Assembly (NCBI RefSeq): GCF_000803065.1
Contig: NZ_JSXI01000053.1
Coordinates: 27,805-91,804, forward strand
DNA: 64,000 nucleotides
Origin: Sphingomonas sp. ERG5
Lineage (GTDB): Bacteria > Pseudomonadota > Alphaproteobacteria > Sphingomonadales > Sphingomonadaceae
Direction of reading: 5' to 3'
Shown: in pieces, positions 18,504-27,547 of the stretch
Position numbering within the stretch: position 1 is the stretch's first letter
Layout of the letters: each line of letters opens with the position of its first letter
Notes under the pieces: model-generated
What the model was told of the DNA's origin: nothing
The model's input: only the letters and a program-made list of their open reading frames with translations
Database searches by the model: none
Translations under genes and position numbers: made by a program

Positions 18504-20957
18504 ATGCATCGGACCACCAGACAGAGCCTCGCCACGGGCGCGGCCCTGATCGTATTGGCGCTGGCGAGTGCCGCGCACGCGGAGGACAAGCCCGCCGACA
18601 CGGCGGCGGAATCAGCCGCCGAGGCCCCTGCTGATGACATCGTCGTGACCGCGGCCTCGGTTGCGCGCGGCAACAGCATCGTCAGTGCGGACCGGCTGCG
18701 TACGCAGGGCTCGACGCTCAATATCGTCAACGCCATCGCCGATGTGCCGGGCGTGTCGATCCGCGGCTCGGACGCCTATAACTCCGATCCCTGGAGCTAT
18801 GGCATCAACATTCGCGGGTTCGACGTGAACCTGCGTTCGTCGAAGATCGGCCAGACGATCGACGACATGCCCGCGTACAACGCCTCCTATTATCTCGGCG
18901 GCGCACCGGCGCAGAAATATCTGCTCAACGAACTGGTCGGCGAAATCCGCGTCGATCAGGGGACAGCAGGCGTCGGCTCCGCCTCCGCTTCGGCGCTGGG
19001 CGGCACGATCGCCTATTATACCCGCGCGCCGTCGGAAGAGATGGGCGGACTGATCTCGGTCGGGATCGGTGACTATAATCTCCGCCGCTATGCCGGTTAT
19101 GTCGAGACCGGCCGGATCCTCGATGGCACCACGCGCGCCTATATCGGTGGTTCGCGCCTGACGTCGTGCCGCTGGGCCTATGGCTGCGCCGACCAAAGCG
19201 GTGCCGATGAATGGCATGGCGAGGCCAAGTTCGTCAGCGAGATCGGCAAATTCTCGATCACTGGCCGCGTTTCATACGACAAGGCGGTCGACGATCCCCT
19301 GATCGAGGCATCGCGCAGCTTTCTCGACTCGACCAACGCGCCCGACGGCTCGTCGCCGGTCTGGCTGGGTATCCCCGCAGGCGTCAACGAGAATTGGGCC
19401 CATGCCTGGTCAGCACACCGTGAGAATGTGTTCGGCTATCTGAAGTTGAAATATCAGGCGAGCGACAGCATCAGCATCGAAGTCTCGCCTTATTATCATT
19501 GGCAAAAGGGCCAGGGCGACTGGGTTCCGCCATATCAGCAGATCGCCCTCGACCCCAATGGCGTCCGCACCATTGCCGGCGGGACCGCACCGGGTGCGTC
19601 GCGCAAGAAATCCTATTTCGACTATATCGATGCCTCGGGGCGCCAGCGCCCGGTCATCAAGGGCCTGGACTATACCGACATCGACGGGACCAGGGTGTTG
19701 TCGTCCTATTGCTACGATGCGGGCGGCGCGGTGAAGGCGTCATGCGCCCCGGCGCAGACCTATCGCACCAGCCTTTATGGTCATGACCGGTTCGGCTTCA
19801 CGTCGAAAGTGTCGGCGGAATTCGGCGGCAACCGCATCGAGGGCGGCGTGTGGTACGAACGACTCAATCGCGACTTCGGCCGGCAATGGCATCAAGTGAT
19901 CGATGCCCGGCGCGGTGCCGCCTATTATAACGATCCGCAGTTGATCGACTTCCAGCAGCATTTCCAGACCAACCAGTGGAAACTCTATCTCGAGGACACG
20001 CTGACGCTCGGCAAGCTGACGCTGACCGGGGGCGTGCAGAAATACCTCATCGATATTCGCGGCCAGACCGAGGGCTGGGACGCGTTCGGCAAGCCAGTGG
20101 CTCCGCTTGGAACCAAGCTCAACGCCGACTCCAACCTGCTGTTCAGCCTTGGTGCGGTGTATCATGTCGACGATGCGCTACAGGCATTCGCCGGCTTCTC
20201 GCAAAATTATGGCGCGGTGGGCGACTGGGCGCTCGAAAAGACCCAGACCGACACCTCGAAACTCAAATCATCGGTCGCCAATGATTATGAGGCCGGCTTG
20301 CGCTACAGCAACCGTCGGGTCACCGCCCAGATCACCGGCTATTATATCGATTACCGTCATGCGATCACTTTCTACTCCGCCGACTTCATCGCCGGCGGGC
20401 CATCGGGATCGAGCGGCGGGATCAATTATACCGCTGGCACGTCGGGCGCCTATGCCAATACCGGCAAGGGCATCGCATCGCGCGGCGTCGAGGCCAGCCT
20501 CGCCTATCGTGTGACGCCCGCATTCGACGTCAACGCGGCCTTCACCTGGAACCGCTCGACCTATCAACAGGCGTTTCTGGGGGGCACCGCCAATGCCGGC
20601 ACCGACGTGATCGTGGCCAAGGACAACAAGGTGCCGGGCGCGCCCACTACCCTGGTATCGCTTGGCGCCAATTACCACGCCGGTGACTTCCGCGCCGGCA
20701 TCCGGGCCAAATATACCGGCAAGACACCGGGCGACGCGGTCAACACACCGGCGCTTTACCTGCCGGCCTATACCCTCGTCGACGCCTCGCTCGGTTACCG
20801 GTTCAAGCTCGATGACAAGCGCTACCTCGACGCACAGCTCAACGTCACCAATCTGTTCGAGGAGAAATATATCGGCGGAATGCTGGACGAGTTCACCAGA
20901 CTCTACACGCGTGGCGCACCGCGCACCGTTTCCGCCACCTTGAGCGTGGGTTTCTAA
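18504..20957 (+). CDS. TonB-dependent outer-membrane receptor
   Basis: 817 residues. The ATG at 18504 follows GGGGAG and opens a clean signal peptide (cleavage expected after ASAAHA). A TonB-box-like DDIVVTAAS precedes the plug domain (VNAIADVPGVSIRGSD, GINIRGFDVNLRSSK, VGSASASALGGTIAY). The 22-strand barrel occupies the rest and ends with TVSATLSVGF, an aromatic C-terminal residue as expected for outer-membrane barrels. It begins the plus arm of the phosphonate locus, so the imported ligand is probably the phosphonate or a carrier of it. A strong hairpin lies between it and the next gene. Confidence 0.92.
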   Translation: MHRTTRQSLATGAALIVLALASAAHAEDKPADTAAESAAEAPADDIVVTAASVARGNSIVSADRLRTQGSTLNIVNAIADVPGVSIRGSDAYNSDPWSYGINIRGFDVNLRSSKIGQTIDDMPAYNASYYLGGAPAQKYLLNELVGEIRVDQGTAGVGSASASALGGTIAYYTRAPSEEMGGLISVGIGDYNLRRYAGYVETGRILDGTTRAYIGGSRLTSCRWAYGCADQSGADEWHGEAKFVSEIGKFSITGRVSYDKAVDDPLIEASRSFLDSTNAPDGSSPVWLGIPAGVNENWAHAWSAHRENVFGYLKLKYQASDSISIEVSPYYHWQKGQGDWVPPYQQIALDPNGVRTIAGGTAPGASRKKSYFDYIDASGRQRPVIKGLDYTDIDGTRVLSSYCYDAGGAVKASCAPAQTYRTSLYGHDRFGFTSKVSAEFGGNRIEGGVWYERLNRDFGRQWHQVIDARRGAAYYNDPQLIDFQQHFQTNQWKLYLEDTLTLGKLTLTGGVQKYLIDIRGQTEGWDAFGKPVAPLGTKLNADSNLLFSLGAVYHVDDALQAFAGFSQNYGAVGDWALEKTQTDTSKLKSSVANDYEAGLRYSNRRVTAQITGYYIDYRHAITFYSADFIAGGPSGSSGGINYTAGTSGAYANTGKGIASRGVEASLAYRVTPAFDVNAAFTWNRSTYQQAFLGGTANAGTDVIVAKDNKVPGAPTTLVSLGANYHAGDFRAGIRAKYTGKTPGDAVNTPALYLPAYTLVDASLGYRFKLDDKRYLDAQLNVTNLFEEKYIGGMLDEFTRLYTRGAPRTVSATLSVGF

Positions 20958-20967
20958 CGACTATTGC

Positions 20968-20997
20968 GCCGGCCGCGCAGGGGGATGCGCGGCCGGC
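20968..20997 (+). terminator. Strong GC hairpin between receptor and FAD gene
   Basis: A perfect 11-bp stem (GCCGGCCGCGC with its complement) around an 8-nt purine-rich loop, followed by CGCTTTCC. It starts 11 nt after the receptor stop. It may be an attenuating terminator or a mRNA-stabilising stem that lowers expression of the downstream enzymes relative to the receptor. The T-tract is short, so it may only partially terminate. Confidence 0.6.
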
Positions 20998-21018
20998 CGC
21001 TTTCCTGAGGACAATATC

Positions 21019-22158
21019 TTGTCAGAGACTATATTCGACGTCGCGATCGTGGGCGCGGGCATCATTGGCCTGGCGCATGCGCTTGCCGCCGCCCGGCTCG
21101 GCAAGCGCGTGGTGGTCATTGATCGCGATGCGCAGGCCAATGGCGCATCGATCCGCAATTTCGGTTTCGTGACGGTGACCGGACAGGAACGCGGTCTCAC
21201 CTGGCGTCGCGCGCGGCGCACCCGCGACATCTGGGCCGAGGTCGCAGCCCAGGCCGGGATCGCGATCGAACAACGCGGACTGATGCTGGTCGCCCAGCGG
21301 CCCGAGGCGCTGAACGTGATCCAGGCCTTTGCCGAGACCGAGATGGCGGAGGGCTGCATGGTCCTGTCCGCTGCCGACATGCAGGCACGCTTTCCCCTGC
21401 AGGGAACGAGGAACGTGGCGGGGGCATTGTGGAGCCCGCATGACCTGCGCGTCGAATCGCGTACTGCCATCCCCCGTCTGTCCAAATGGCTGGAGGAACG
21501 CTGGGGCGTGACCTTCGTACGGCTGACGGCTGTGCGCGAGATCGCCGCACCCGCGATCGTCACCAACAACGGCACGTTTCACGCCGAATTGATCGTGGTC
21601 TGCCCGGGTGACGATTTCACGGGCCTTTATGCCGATCGTATCGCCGCGCGCGGCTTGATGCGCTGCCGACTACAGATGCTGCGACTGGCCGATCCGGGGG
21701 TGCGCATGCCCGGGGCGCTGATGTCCGACCTCAGCATGGTGCGCTATCTCGGCTATGCCGCGCTCCCCGAGGCGGAGCCGCTGAAAGCGCTGCTCGAAAC
21801 CCAACAACCGGACCATCTCGCCAACGGCATCCATCTGATCGTCGTGCAGAGTGCGGACGGCTCGCTGGTGGCGGGCGACAGCCACCATTATGCCGCGACT
21901 CCCGGCCCATTCGCGTCCGAGGCTGTGGATCGCCTGATCCTCGATGAATATGCGGCGCTGCTCGGCCAGGCGCCGCCAGTGCTGGAGCGCTGGACCGGTA
22001 CTTATGCCTCGGGCCCCGACCAGAGTTTCGTCGATGCTCCGGAGCCTGCGGTGCGGTTGGTGATGGTCACGAGCGGATCGGGTGCCTCGACCGGTTTCGC
22101 GATCGCCGAAGAGGTTGTCGGCAAGTTCTACGACGTCAGCCTGGGAGTGGCGGCATGA
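21019..22158 (+). CDS. FAD-dependent oxidoreductase of the TIGR03364 (phosphonate-associated) type
   Basis: 379 residues. The start is a TTG at 21019 with TGAGGA 8-13 nt upstream; no ATG is available before the FAD fold. The Rossmann motif is VAIVGAGIIGLAHALAAARLG followed by VVVIDRD. The sequence ASIRNFGFVTVTGQ and the later STGFAIAEEVVG are typical of amino-acid-oxidase-like enzymes found with phnX. Members of this group oxidise aminophosphonates or their N-alkyl forms. It overlaps phnX by 4 nt (ATGA), which fits oxidative conversion of an aminoethylphosphonate to phosphonoacetaldehyde, the PhnX substrate. Substrate is inferred. Confidence 0.85.
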   Translation: MSETIFDVAIVGAGIIGLAHALAAARLGKRVVVIDRDAQANGASIRNFGFVTVTGQERGLTWRRARRTRDIWAEVAAQAGIAIEQRGLMLVAQRPEALNVIQAFAETEMAEGCMVLSAADMQARFPLQGTRNVAGALWSPHDLRVESRTAIPRLSKWLEERWGVTFVRLTAVREIAAPAIVTNNGTFHAELIVVCPGDDFTGLYADRIAARGLMRCRLQMLRLADPGVRMPGALMSDLSMVRYLGYAALPEAEPLKALLETQQPDHLANGIHLIVVQSADGSLVAGDSHHYAATPGPFASEAVDRLILDEYAALLGQAPPVLERWTGTYASGPDQSFVDAPEPAVRLVMVTSGSGASTGFAIAEEVVGKFYDVSLGVAA

Positions 22159-22985
22159 GCGATGCGATCAGGGCGGTGGTGTTCGACTGGGCCGGAACGA
22201 TGGTCGATTTCGGCTGTTGCGCGCCGGTCCGTGCGCTTCAGTCAGTGCTTGCCGAAGCCGGCATCCAGGCGAGCGAAGCCGACATCCGGCGCGACATGGG
22301 CATGGCCAAGCGAGCGCATATCGCCCGTCTGCTCGCCATGCCGGAACAGGCAGCGCAGTGGCGGGCGATCCATGGCCGGGCATCCGGCCAGGCCGATATC
22401 GACCGGCTCCATGACGCGGTCGAACCGCTGATGATCGCCGCCGCCGCCGAATGCGCCGAGCTCATTCCTGGTGCGGCCGCGACCGTCGAGGCGCTACGCG
22501 CGCGCGGTATCCGCATCGGGTCGAACACCGGCTATACCCGCGCGATGATGGCGGCGATCCTCCCACGCGCCGCCGCTCAGGGTTATGCGCCCGACGCCCT
22601 GGTTTGCGCCGGGGAAACCGCCGAAGGACGGCCATCGCCGCTGATGCTCTGGCGCGCGCTGGTCGAGCTTGGCGTCTGGCCGGCGGCGGCATGCGTCAAG
22701 GTCGACGATGCGCCGGTCGGGATCGCCGAAGGCCGTAACGCGGGCGTATGGACGGTGGGCGTTGCCGCATCCGGCAATGGCGTCGGATTGACCTCCGATC
22801 AATTGATGACGCTCACTCCCTCCGAGCGCGGCCGCCGGATCGCCGCGTCGGCAGCCTTGCTCAGGGAAGCTGGCGCCCATGTCGTCATCGACAGCGTTGC
22901 CGACCTCTTGCCGGTCCTGGACGAGATCGAGGCCCTCCGCCGAACCGGGAGCCAACCGACGAACTGCGTCAGCCGGAGCGACTGA
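22155..22985 (+). CDS. phnX: Phosphonoacetaldehyde hydrolase (phosphonatase)
   Basis: 276 residues, the normal size. A HAD-superfamily enzyme that cleaves the C-P bond of phosphonoacetaldehyde to acetaldehyde and phosphate. The nucleophile is D11 in FDWAGTM, with the DWAG form typical of PhnX (Ala in place of the second Asp). K52 in GMAKRAHI is the expected Schiff-base lysine in the cap domain. NTGYTRAMM and VKVDDAPVGIAEGRNAG are the other HAD motifs. Translationally coupled to the FAD oxidoreductase. Confidence 0.93.
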   Translation: MSDAIRAVVFDWAGTMVDFGCCAPVRALQSVLAEAGIQASEADIRRDMGMAKRAHIARLLAMPEQAAQWRAIHGRASGQADIDRLHDAVEPLMIAAAAECAELIPGAAATVEALRARGIRIGSNTGYTRAMMAAILPRAAAQGYAPDALVCAGETAEGRPSPLMLWRALVELGVWPAAACVKVDDAPVGIAEGRNAGVWTVGVAASGNGVGLTSDQLMTLTPSERGRRIAASAALLREAGAHVVIDSVADLLPVLDEIEALRRTGSQPTNCVSRSD

Positions 22986-23260
22986 TTTCGTCGGTCGGCG
23001 GCCAGTCACCCGCCAGCTCGATCTCGGCCTCCGCAAGGAGCGCCAGCAACTCGAGCAGCAGATGCTTCGTTTATTCGAAATGACGCATATCGTGCCGAAG
23101 CGTGTTGTCGGCATCGAGGCAGCTCAGGTGGATAGACATGACCCGCGCACGGCGGAAACCGGAAGAGCGAGGCAATTTCTTCGCGGACAAGATCACTCAC
23201 CTTCGACACCGCTTCGCCAATTCCTACCGATCGCCCCTTCTCTGCGCCGTGCGCGGATGG
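22969..23260 (-). pseudogene. Possible decayed coding sequence in the 328-nt gap after phnX
   Basis: On the minus strand, 22969-23070 reads as KHLLLELLALLAEAEIELAGD and on to DWPPTDEIS with strongly GC-biased third positions, ending in TGA. Directly upstream in the same frame is a TAA (23071-23073) and then MSIHLSCLDADNTLRHDMRHFE from an ATG at 23139. Further upstream, coding-like sequence moves to another frame (EAVSKVSDLVREEIASLFRF). This is what a gene broken by one stop and one frameshift looks like. I cannot name the family. It could also be chance open frames in GC-rich DNA. Confidence 0.35.
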
Positions 23261-23313
23261 CAGGATGGGGTGATGAAACTCTCTTGCCCCCTTCATCAAT
23301 CCACGCACCCGCG

Positions 23314-24777
23314 ATGATGCGCTGCGCCATCCCGGTGATGATCGCCGCAGCGCTGGCGCTTGGCGGGTGCAATCGCCGCAGCGACGCCGGCCCGGTGATC
23401 GTCAGCGCGATCGGAGAGCCGCCACGGCTAAACGACCCGTCGCGCGGCGGCCAGGAACTGCCGAGCCGCCTGCTGCTCGATTCGACGGCGCAAGGGCTGG
23501 TGCGCTTCGACGCCGCCGGCCAGATCGAACCCGGCATCGCCGAGCGCTGGATCGTGATCGACGATGGGATGAGCTATATCTTCCGCCTGCGTGATGCGGA
23601 ATGGAGCGATGGGCGCCAGGTCACTGCCGAGGAAGTGGCCACGGTACTGAGCCGCCAGATCGCGCGCGGATCGCACAATCCGCTGCTGCCATTTCTCAGC
23701 GCGATCGACGAAGTGGTCGAGATGACACCCGAGGTGATCGAAGTACGGCTGAAGCGTCCGCGCCCCGATTTGCTCAAATTGTTCGCCCAGCCCGAGTTGG
23801 CGGTGTTCCGCACCCGCCCACCCGGCGGCAGCGGCCCGTTTCGGATCGCCACGACGGGCAAGCGCGATGCCATGCTGCATCCGGCCTTCGATCCTGCGCG
23901 ATCACCGGACGACGACGTTGCCGAACCCGGCCCGGCGGCGAACGTGCGCTTGATCGGCGAACGTGCAGCGCGCGCCGTGCTGCGTTTCGCGGCGCGGGAT
24001 TCGGACCTGGTCAGCGGCGGCACCTTTGTCGACTGGCCGCTGCTCGCTCATGTCGATGTCGCGCCCGCGAACCGCCGGCTCGATCCGGCGGCAGGCCTGT
24101 TCGGGCTGGTCGTGGTCAATCGCACCGGATTCCTCGGCGAGGCACGCAACCGAATCGCCATCGCCGGTGCGATCGACCGAGCCGCGTTGCTGGCGGCCTT
24201 CACGACCGACTGGGTTCCGGCCACGCAGCTCTTGCCCGAACAGCTCGATTCGGCCGCGCCGCCCACCATTCCCGGCTGGACAGCCTTGCCGGCCGCGGAT
24301 CGCTTCAGCGAAGCACGCGCACGCGCGTCGGAATGGCGTGCCGCCAATCCCGGGCCGCTGCAACTGCGCATCGCAATGCCCGCGGGGCCTGGCGCGACCA
24401 TTTTCTATGCCCTGATCGGCGCCAATCTGCGCAGCATCGGGATCGACACGGTACGGGTCTCGCTCAACGCCGATGCCGATCTGCGGCTGATCGATGCGGT
24501 TGCGCCTTATGATAGTGCGCGTTGGTATTTGGGGACGGCATGCGCACCTTGCGGCGAGGACGCTCGGACTGCGATAGAAGCAGCGCGCGAGGCACCCGAT
24601 GCCGTATCGCGTGCGCGCCACCTGGCCGAAGCCGATACCGCCTTGGCGGCCGATGGCGGTTTCATCCCGATCGCCCGTCCCTTGCGCTGGTCGCTCGTCG
24701 CGCTCAGGCTGCGGCAATGGCAAGGGAACTCGCGTGCCTGGCACCCGTTGAATCATCTACGTAGCGACACCAATTGA
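23314..24777 (+). CDS. Solute-binding lipoprotein of the peptide/nickel ABC type (SBP_bac_5)
   Basis: 487 residues from the ATG at 23314 (or 23317); the frame is open further upstream but only these starts give a lipoprotein signal, with lipobox ALGGC. The segments IGEPPRLNDPSRGG, LLDSTAQGLVRFDAAGQIEPG and IAERWIVIDDGMSYIFRLRD plus WSDGRQVTAEEVA are characteristic of cluster C binding proteins (OppA/DppA type). No permease or ATPase gene is next to it, so it is an orphan component. The DUF4112 gene follows after 6 nt. A link to the phosphonate genes upstream is possible but not shown. Confidence 0.8.
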   Translation: MMRCAIPVMIAAALALGGCNRRSDAGPVIVSAIGEPPRLNDPSRGGQELPSRLLLDSTAQGLVRFDAAGQIEPGIAERWIVIDDGMSYIFRLRDAEWSDGRQVTAEEVATVLSRQIARGSHNPLLPFLSAIDEVVEMTPEVIEVRLKRPRPDLLKLFAQPELAVFRTRPPGGSGPFRIATTGKRDAMLHPAFDPARSPDDDVAEPGPAANVRLIGERAARAVLRFAARDSDLVSGGTFVDWPLLAHVDVAPANRRLDPAAGLFGLVVVNRTGFLGEARNRIAIAGAIDRAALLAAFTTDWVPATQLLPEQLDSAAPPTIPGWTALPAADRFSEARARASEWRAANPGPLQLRIAMPAGPGATIFYALIGANLRSIGIDTVRVSLNADADLRLIDAVAPYDSARWYLGTACAPCGEDARTAIEAAREAPDAVSRARHLAEADTALAADGGFIPIARPLRWSLVALRLRQWQGNSRAWHPLNHLRSDTN

Positions 24778-24783
24778 GGTGAC

Positions 24784-25215
24784 ATGGCCAACACGACCCG
24801 ACTGCACGCCGATGCCGCCGCCAAGATCGCCGGCATGATTCCGATCGGGCGCGACGTCGCCGCGGTGCGTCAGCGCATCGAGGCGATGGAGCATTTGCTC
24901 GAAGGGCTGATCACCATTCCCGGTATCAATCGCAAGATCGGTCTCGACGTCATCCTCGACGTGATCCCGGTGGGCGGCGACGTGATCGGATCGGTGATGG
25001 GTGCGTGGATGGTGTGGGAAGCACGCAATCTCGGCATGTCGAAGACTCAGATGGCGCGCATGTTCGGCAATGTCGGGGTCGACTTTCTGCTGGGGCTGAT
25101 CCCGGTCGTCGGCATCATCCCAGACTTCTTCTTCCGCTCCAACACCCGCAACCTGAAGATCATCAAGCGCCATCTCGACCGTCATCATCCCTCGACGGCA
25201 ATCATCAACAATTAA
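24784..25215 (+). CDS. DUF4112 membrane protein
   Basis: 143 residues, ATG after GAGGTGAC. Two amphipathic-to-hydrophobic segments, LDVILDVIPVGGDVIGSVMG and VDFLLGLIPVVGIIPDFFF, carry the repeated (I/L)IPVxGD/IP pattern of DUF4112. A basic tail, RHLDRHHPSTAIINN, follows. DUF4112 proteins are small inner-membrane proteins of unknown role. It starts 6 nt after the binding lipoprotein gene, so they are probably cotranscribed. Confidence 0.85.
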   Translation: MANTTRLHADAAAKIAGMIPIGRDVAAVRQRIEAMEHLLEGLITIPGINRKIGLDVILDVIPVGGDVIGSVMGAWMVWEARNLGMSKTQMARMFGNVGVDFLLGLIPVVGIIPDFFFRSNTRNLKIIKRHLDRHHPSTAIINN

Positions 25216-25245
25216 GGTCTCGCCCCAAGTCCGAACCCGGCACCG

Positions 25246-25962
25246 TTACCGGCTGCCGCGCCAGATCTTGAGCCGCGCCTTGCCGGACAACCCGCCGCTG
25301 CCCGCCTTGCAGCGTTCATAACGGAAGCCCTTGTCGAGGCAGAGCCAGACCTCATCGAGCCAGCCGCGCTTGCCGGTCACCCGGATCGCGCTGGCGGGCA
25401 GACCCGGATTGGCCGCCGCGAGCGCCGAGGCGAAGCGCGACACGGTCAGCGGGCGTCGCGACAGGCGATCCATATCTGGATAGCGCAAGCCACCGAACAG
25501 CTTGGTCGAGCGCTCGAAATAGGCCGCCGGTGTCGTGCCCATGCAGGTCCCGTGCTTGGCCCATTCATGCTGGATCAGTTGCGCCGAGGGCGTCGAGCAT
25601 AATGTGCTGCGGATCACGGCGGGCGGCACGATGGGCGTCGCGGTGCAATATTGCGGCCAGGTCTTACCCATGCCGTCGGGCCACAGGCCGTGCAGCGTGA
25701 AACCGAAGCGATTACCCGAGCCGCACTGGAACCGCGCCGACGGTTCGCGGCCATTATCGCGGCAATATTGCGGGGCCCAGGTGATCGCGAGCGTATAGCT
25801 GCCGATCGGCAGCACGCGTTGCGGCTCGCTGGCCGAGGGCAGGTCCGGGCGTGGATCGGGCACCATGCCCGGCAGGGCGCATTTATAGGCCTGCGCCTGC
25901 GCTGCCATTGGCATGCCGATGAGGGCGCAACCGATCAGCAATGTCCCGACACGCGGCATCAT
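25246..25962 (-). CDS. Ribonuclease T2 family protein, secreted
   Basis: 238 residues from the ATG at 25962, whose ATGA overlaps the upstream gene stop. A signal peptide ends near MAAQAQA. Both catalytic segments are present: GFTLHGLWP with H91, and QHEWAKHGTC with H132, E133, K136 and H137. Cysteines at 28, 67, 80, 106 and 122 can form the usual disulfides. RNase T2 enzymes cleave RNA through 2',3'-cyclic phosphates in the periplasm or outside, giving nucleotides and phosphate. It is the second gene of a two-gene unit with a small membrane protein. Confidence 0.92.
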   Translation of the reverse strand: MMPRVGTLLIGCALIGMPMAAQAQAYKCALPGMVPDPRPDLPSASEPQRVLPIGSYTLAITWAPQYCRDNGREPSARFQCGSGNRFGFTLHGLWPDGMGKTWPQYCTATPIVPPAVIRSTLCSTPSAQLIQHEWAKHGTCMGTTPAAYFERSTKLFGGLRYPDMDRLSRRPLTVSRFASALAAANPGLPASAIRVTGKRGWLDEVWLCLDKGFRYERCKAGSGGLSGKARLKIWRGSR

Positions 25963-26390
25963 GCGACGCTTCCTTCGCCGAACCAGTTTTTTGTATCCGG
26001 GCGGAACAGGAACCATATCGACACCGCCTGAAGCAGGTTGCCAGCGACCCCGAGAATGCCGCCAAGGCCAGGCCGATAGGTGCCCGCCGACAACCCGGCG
26101 GCCATGAAGCCGACCGCAGCCACCACCAATATGGTCGCGATCCATTTTGCGACTGCGGCGCCCCGGCGCGCGATGAAATACCAGAGAAGCAAAATGATGC
26201 CGAACCCGATCACGGTGGCCAGCGGCACGACCCAGCCGATGATCTGCGCGGCCTCCGGAGGGGCCTGCGCGGTCTGCGTGGCCATGAGCGCCTCGGTCTT
26301 GGACCAGGACAGCACGGTATTGATCACGCCGAGGGCCAATGCCCCCAGATAGAGGCGCTCGAAAGTCACGATCGATGCCGGCCGGTCCAT
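25959..26390 (-). CDS. Small four-helix membrane protein upstream of RNase T2
   Basis: 143 residues from the ATG at 26390, preceded by AAGGGGGAA. Four hydrophobic helices are visible: LYLGALALGVINTVLSW, IIGWVVPLATVIGFGIILLL, WIATILVVAAVGFMAAGL and ILGVAGNLLQAVSIWFLF. The C-terminus is RPDTKNWFGEGSVA. Similar uncharacterised small integral membrane proteins occur widely; I give no function. Coupled by ATGA to the RNase T2 gene. Confidence 0.7.
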   Translation of the reverse strand: MDRPASIVTFERLYLGALALGVINTVLSWSKTEALMATQTAQAPPEAAQIIGWVVPLATVIGFGIILLLWYFIARRGAAVAKWIATILVVAAVGFMAAGLSAGTYRPGLGGILGVAGNLLQAVSIWFLFRPDTKNWFGEGSVA

Positions 26391-26477
26391 GCCCGTTCCC
26401 CCTTTATTCTCAAATCGCAGATTTAGCCCGATCGCGCGCGCGCGCAACCTGATTTGCGGGCATTGCCCCCGCAACCG

Positions 26478-27368
26478 TTACAGGGCGGCAAAATCCAGAC
26501 CGATATCGGCCGCCGGCGCCGACTGAGTCAGGCGCCCCACACTGACATAGGTCACGCCCGTCTCGGCAATGGCGCGAATCGTGTCGAGCGTCACGCCGCC
26601 CGACGCCTCGGTCGGCACACGTCCGCCAACCAGAGTGACCGCGCCGCGCAGCATCGGCGGCGCCATATTGTCGAGCAGCAGATGAGTCGCCCCCGCCGCC
26701 AGCGCCGGCTCGATCTGGTCGGTCGAATCGACCTCGACGATGATCCGCTCGATCCCCGCCGCCTTCGCCCGCCGCACCGCTTCGCCGACGCCGCCGGCGA
26801 CCGCGACATGATTGTCCTTGATCATCGCCGCATCCCACAGGCCCATGCGGTGATTGGTCGCGCCACCCATGCGCGTGGCATATTTCTCCAGCACGCGCAG
26901 GCCCGGGATGGTCTTCCGCGTATCGAGCAGGATCGCGCCAGTGCCAAGGATCTTGTCGACATAGGCGCGCGTCATCGTCGCGATGCCCGACAGATGCTGG
27001 ACGGTATTGAGCGCCGACCGCTCGGCGGTAAGCATCGCTCGGCCATTGCCCTCGAGCCGCATCAGGTCGGTGCCGGCAACGACCTTCTGCCCCTCCTCCA
27101 CCAACAGCTCGATCTTTACGTCATGATCGAGCGCGCGGAAAAAAGCCTGGGCGATCGGCAAGCCGGCGACGGTGATGGCATCGCGGCTATCCATCACACC
27201 GGTGAAACGCGCATCGGCCGGGATCACCGCCGCAGACGTAATGTCGCCGATACCGCCCAGGTCTTCGGCAAGGGTCGCGGCGACGAACGCGGCAAGGTCG
27301 AAACCGTCAAGCGTGAAGGTCAATGGAGTCTCCGGAACATCTGGCGGCGATTCATGGCCATGTTGCAC
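26478..27368 (-). CDS. nadC: Nicotinate-nucleotide pyrophosphorylase (carboxylating)
   Basis: 296 residues as drawn. Converts quinolinate and PRPP to nicotinate mononucleotide in NAD synthesis. Motifs: EDLGGIGDITSAAVIP, LNTVQHLSGIATMTRAYVD, DTRKTIPGLRVLEKYA with the DTRKTxPG PRPP/quinolinate signature, and IKDNHVAVAGGV. The start could be the ATG at 27368 or a TTG at 27323 that has GGAG upstream; the shorter form would fit the family N-terminus equally well. nadA lies about 14 kb away in this window and nadB is not seen. Confidence 0.93.
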   Translation of the reverse strand: MQHGHESPPDVPETPLTFTLDGFDLAAFVAATLAEDLGGIGDITSAAVIPADARFTGVMDSRDAITVAGLPIAQAFFRALDHDVKIELLVEEGQKVVAGTDLMRLEGNGRAMLTAERSALNTVQHLSGIATMTRAYVDKILGTGAILLDTRKTIPGLRVLEKYATRMGGATNHRMGLWDAAMIKDNHVAVAGGVGEAVRRAKAAGIERIIVEVDSTDQIEPALAAGATHLLLDNMAPPMLRGAVTLVGGRVPTEASGGVTLDTIRAIAETGVTYVSVGRLTQSAPAADIGLDFAAL

Positions 27369-27547
27369 GGGCCGGTTCGGTTTGAAACAGCGTAGCGATC
27401 AATCTGCCGATCCGATTTTCACCGACAGGTCGCCGGCCTTGAGTTCGCCATGGCGGAAATGCCAACCTTACACACCATCCGGTGCGTTGAGCGTCGATTG
27501 TCGCGATCCTAGGTCGATTCTCCATTCTCGGCCAAGGAAAGCCTCAC

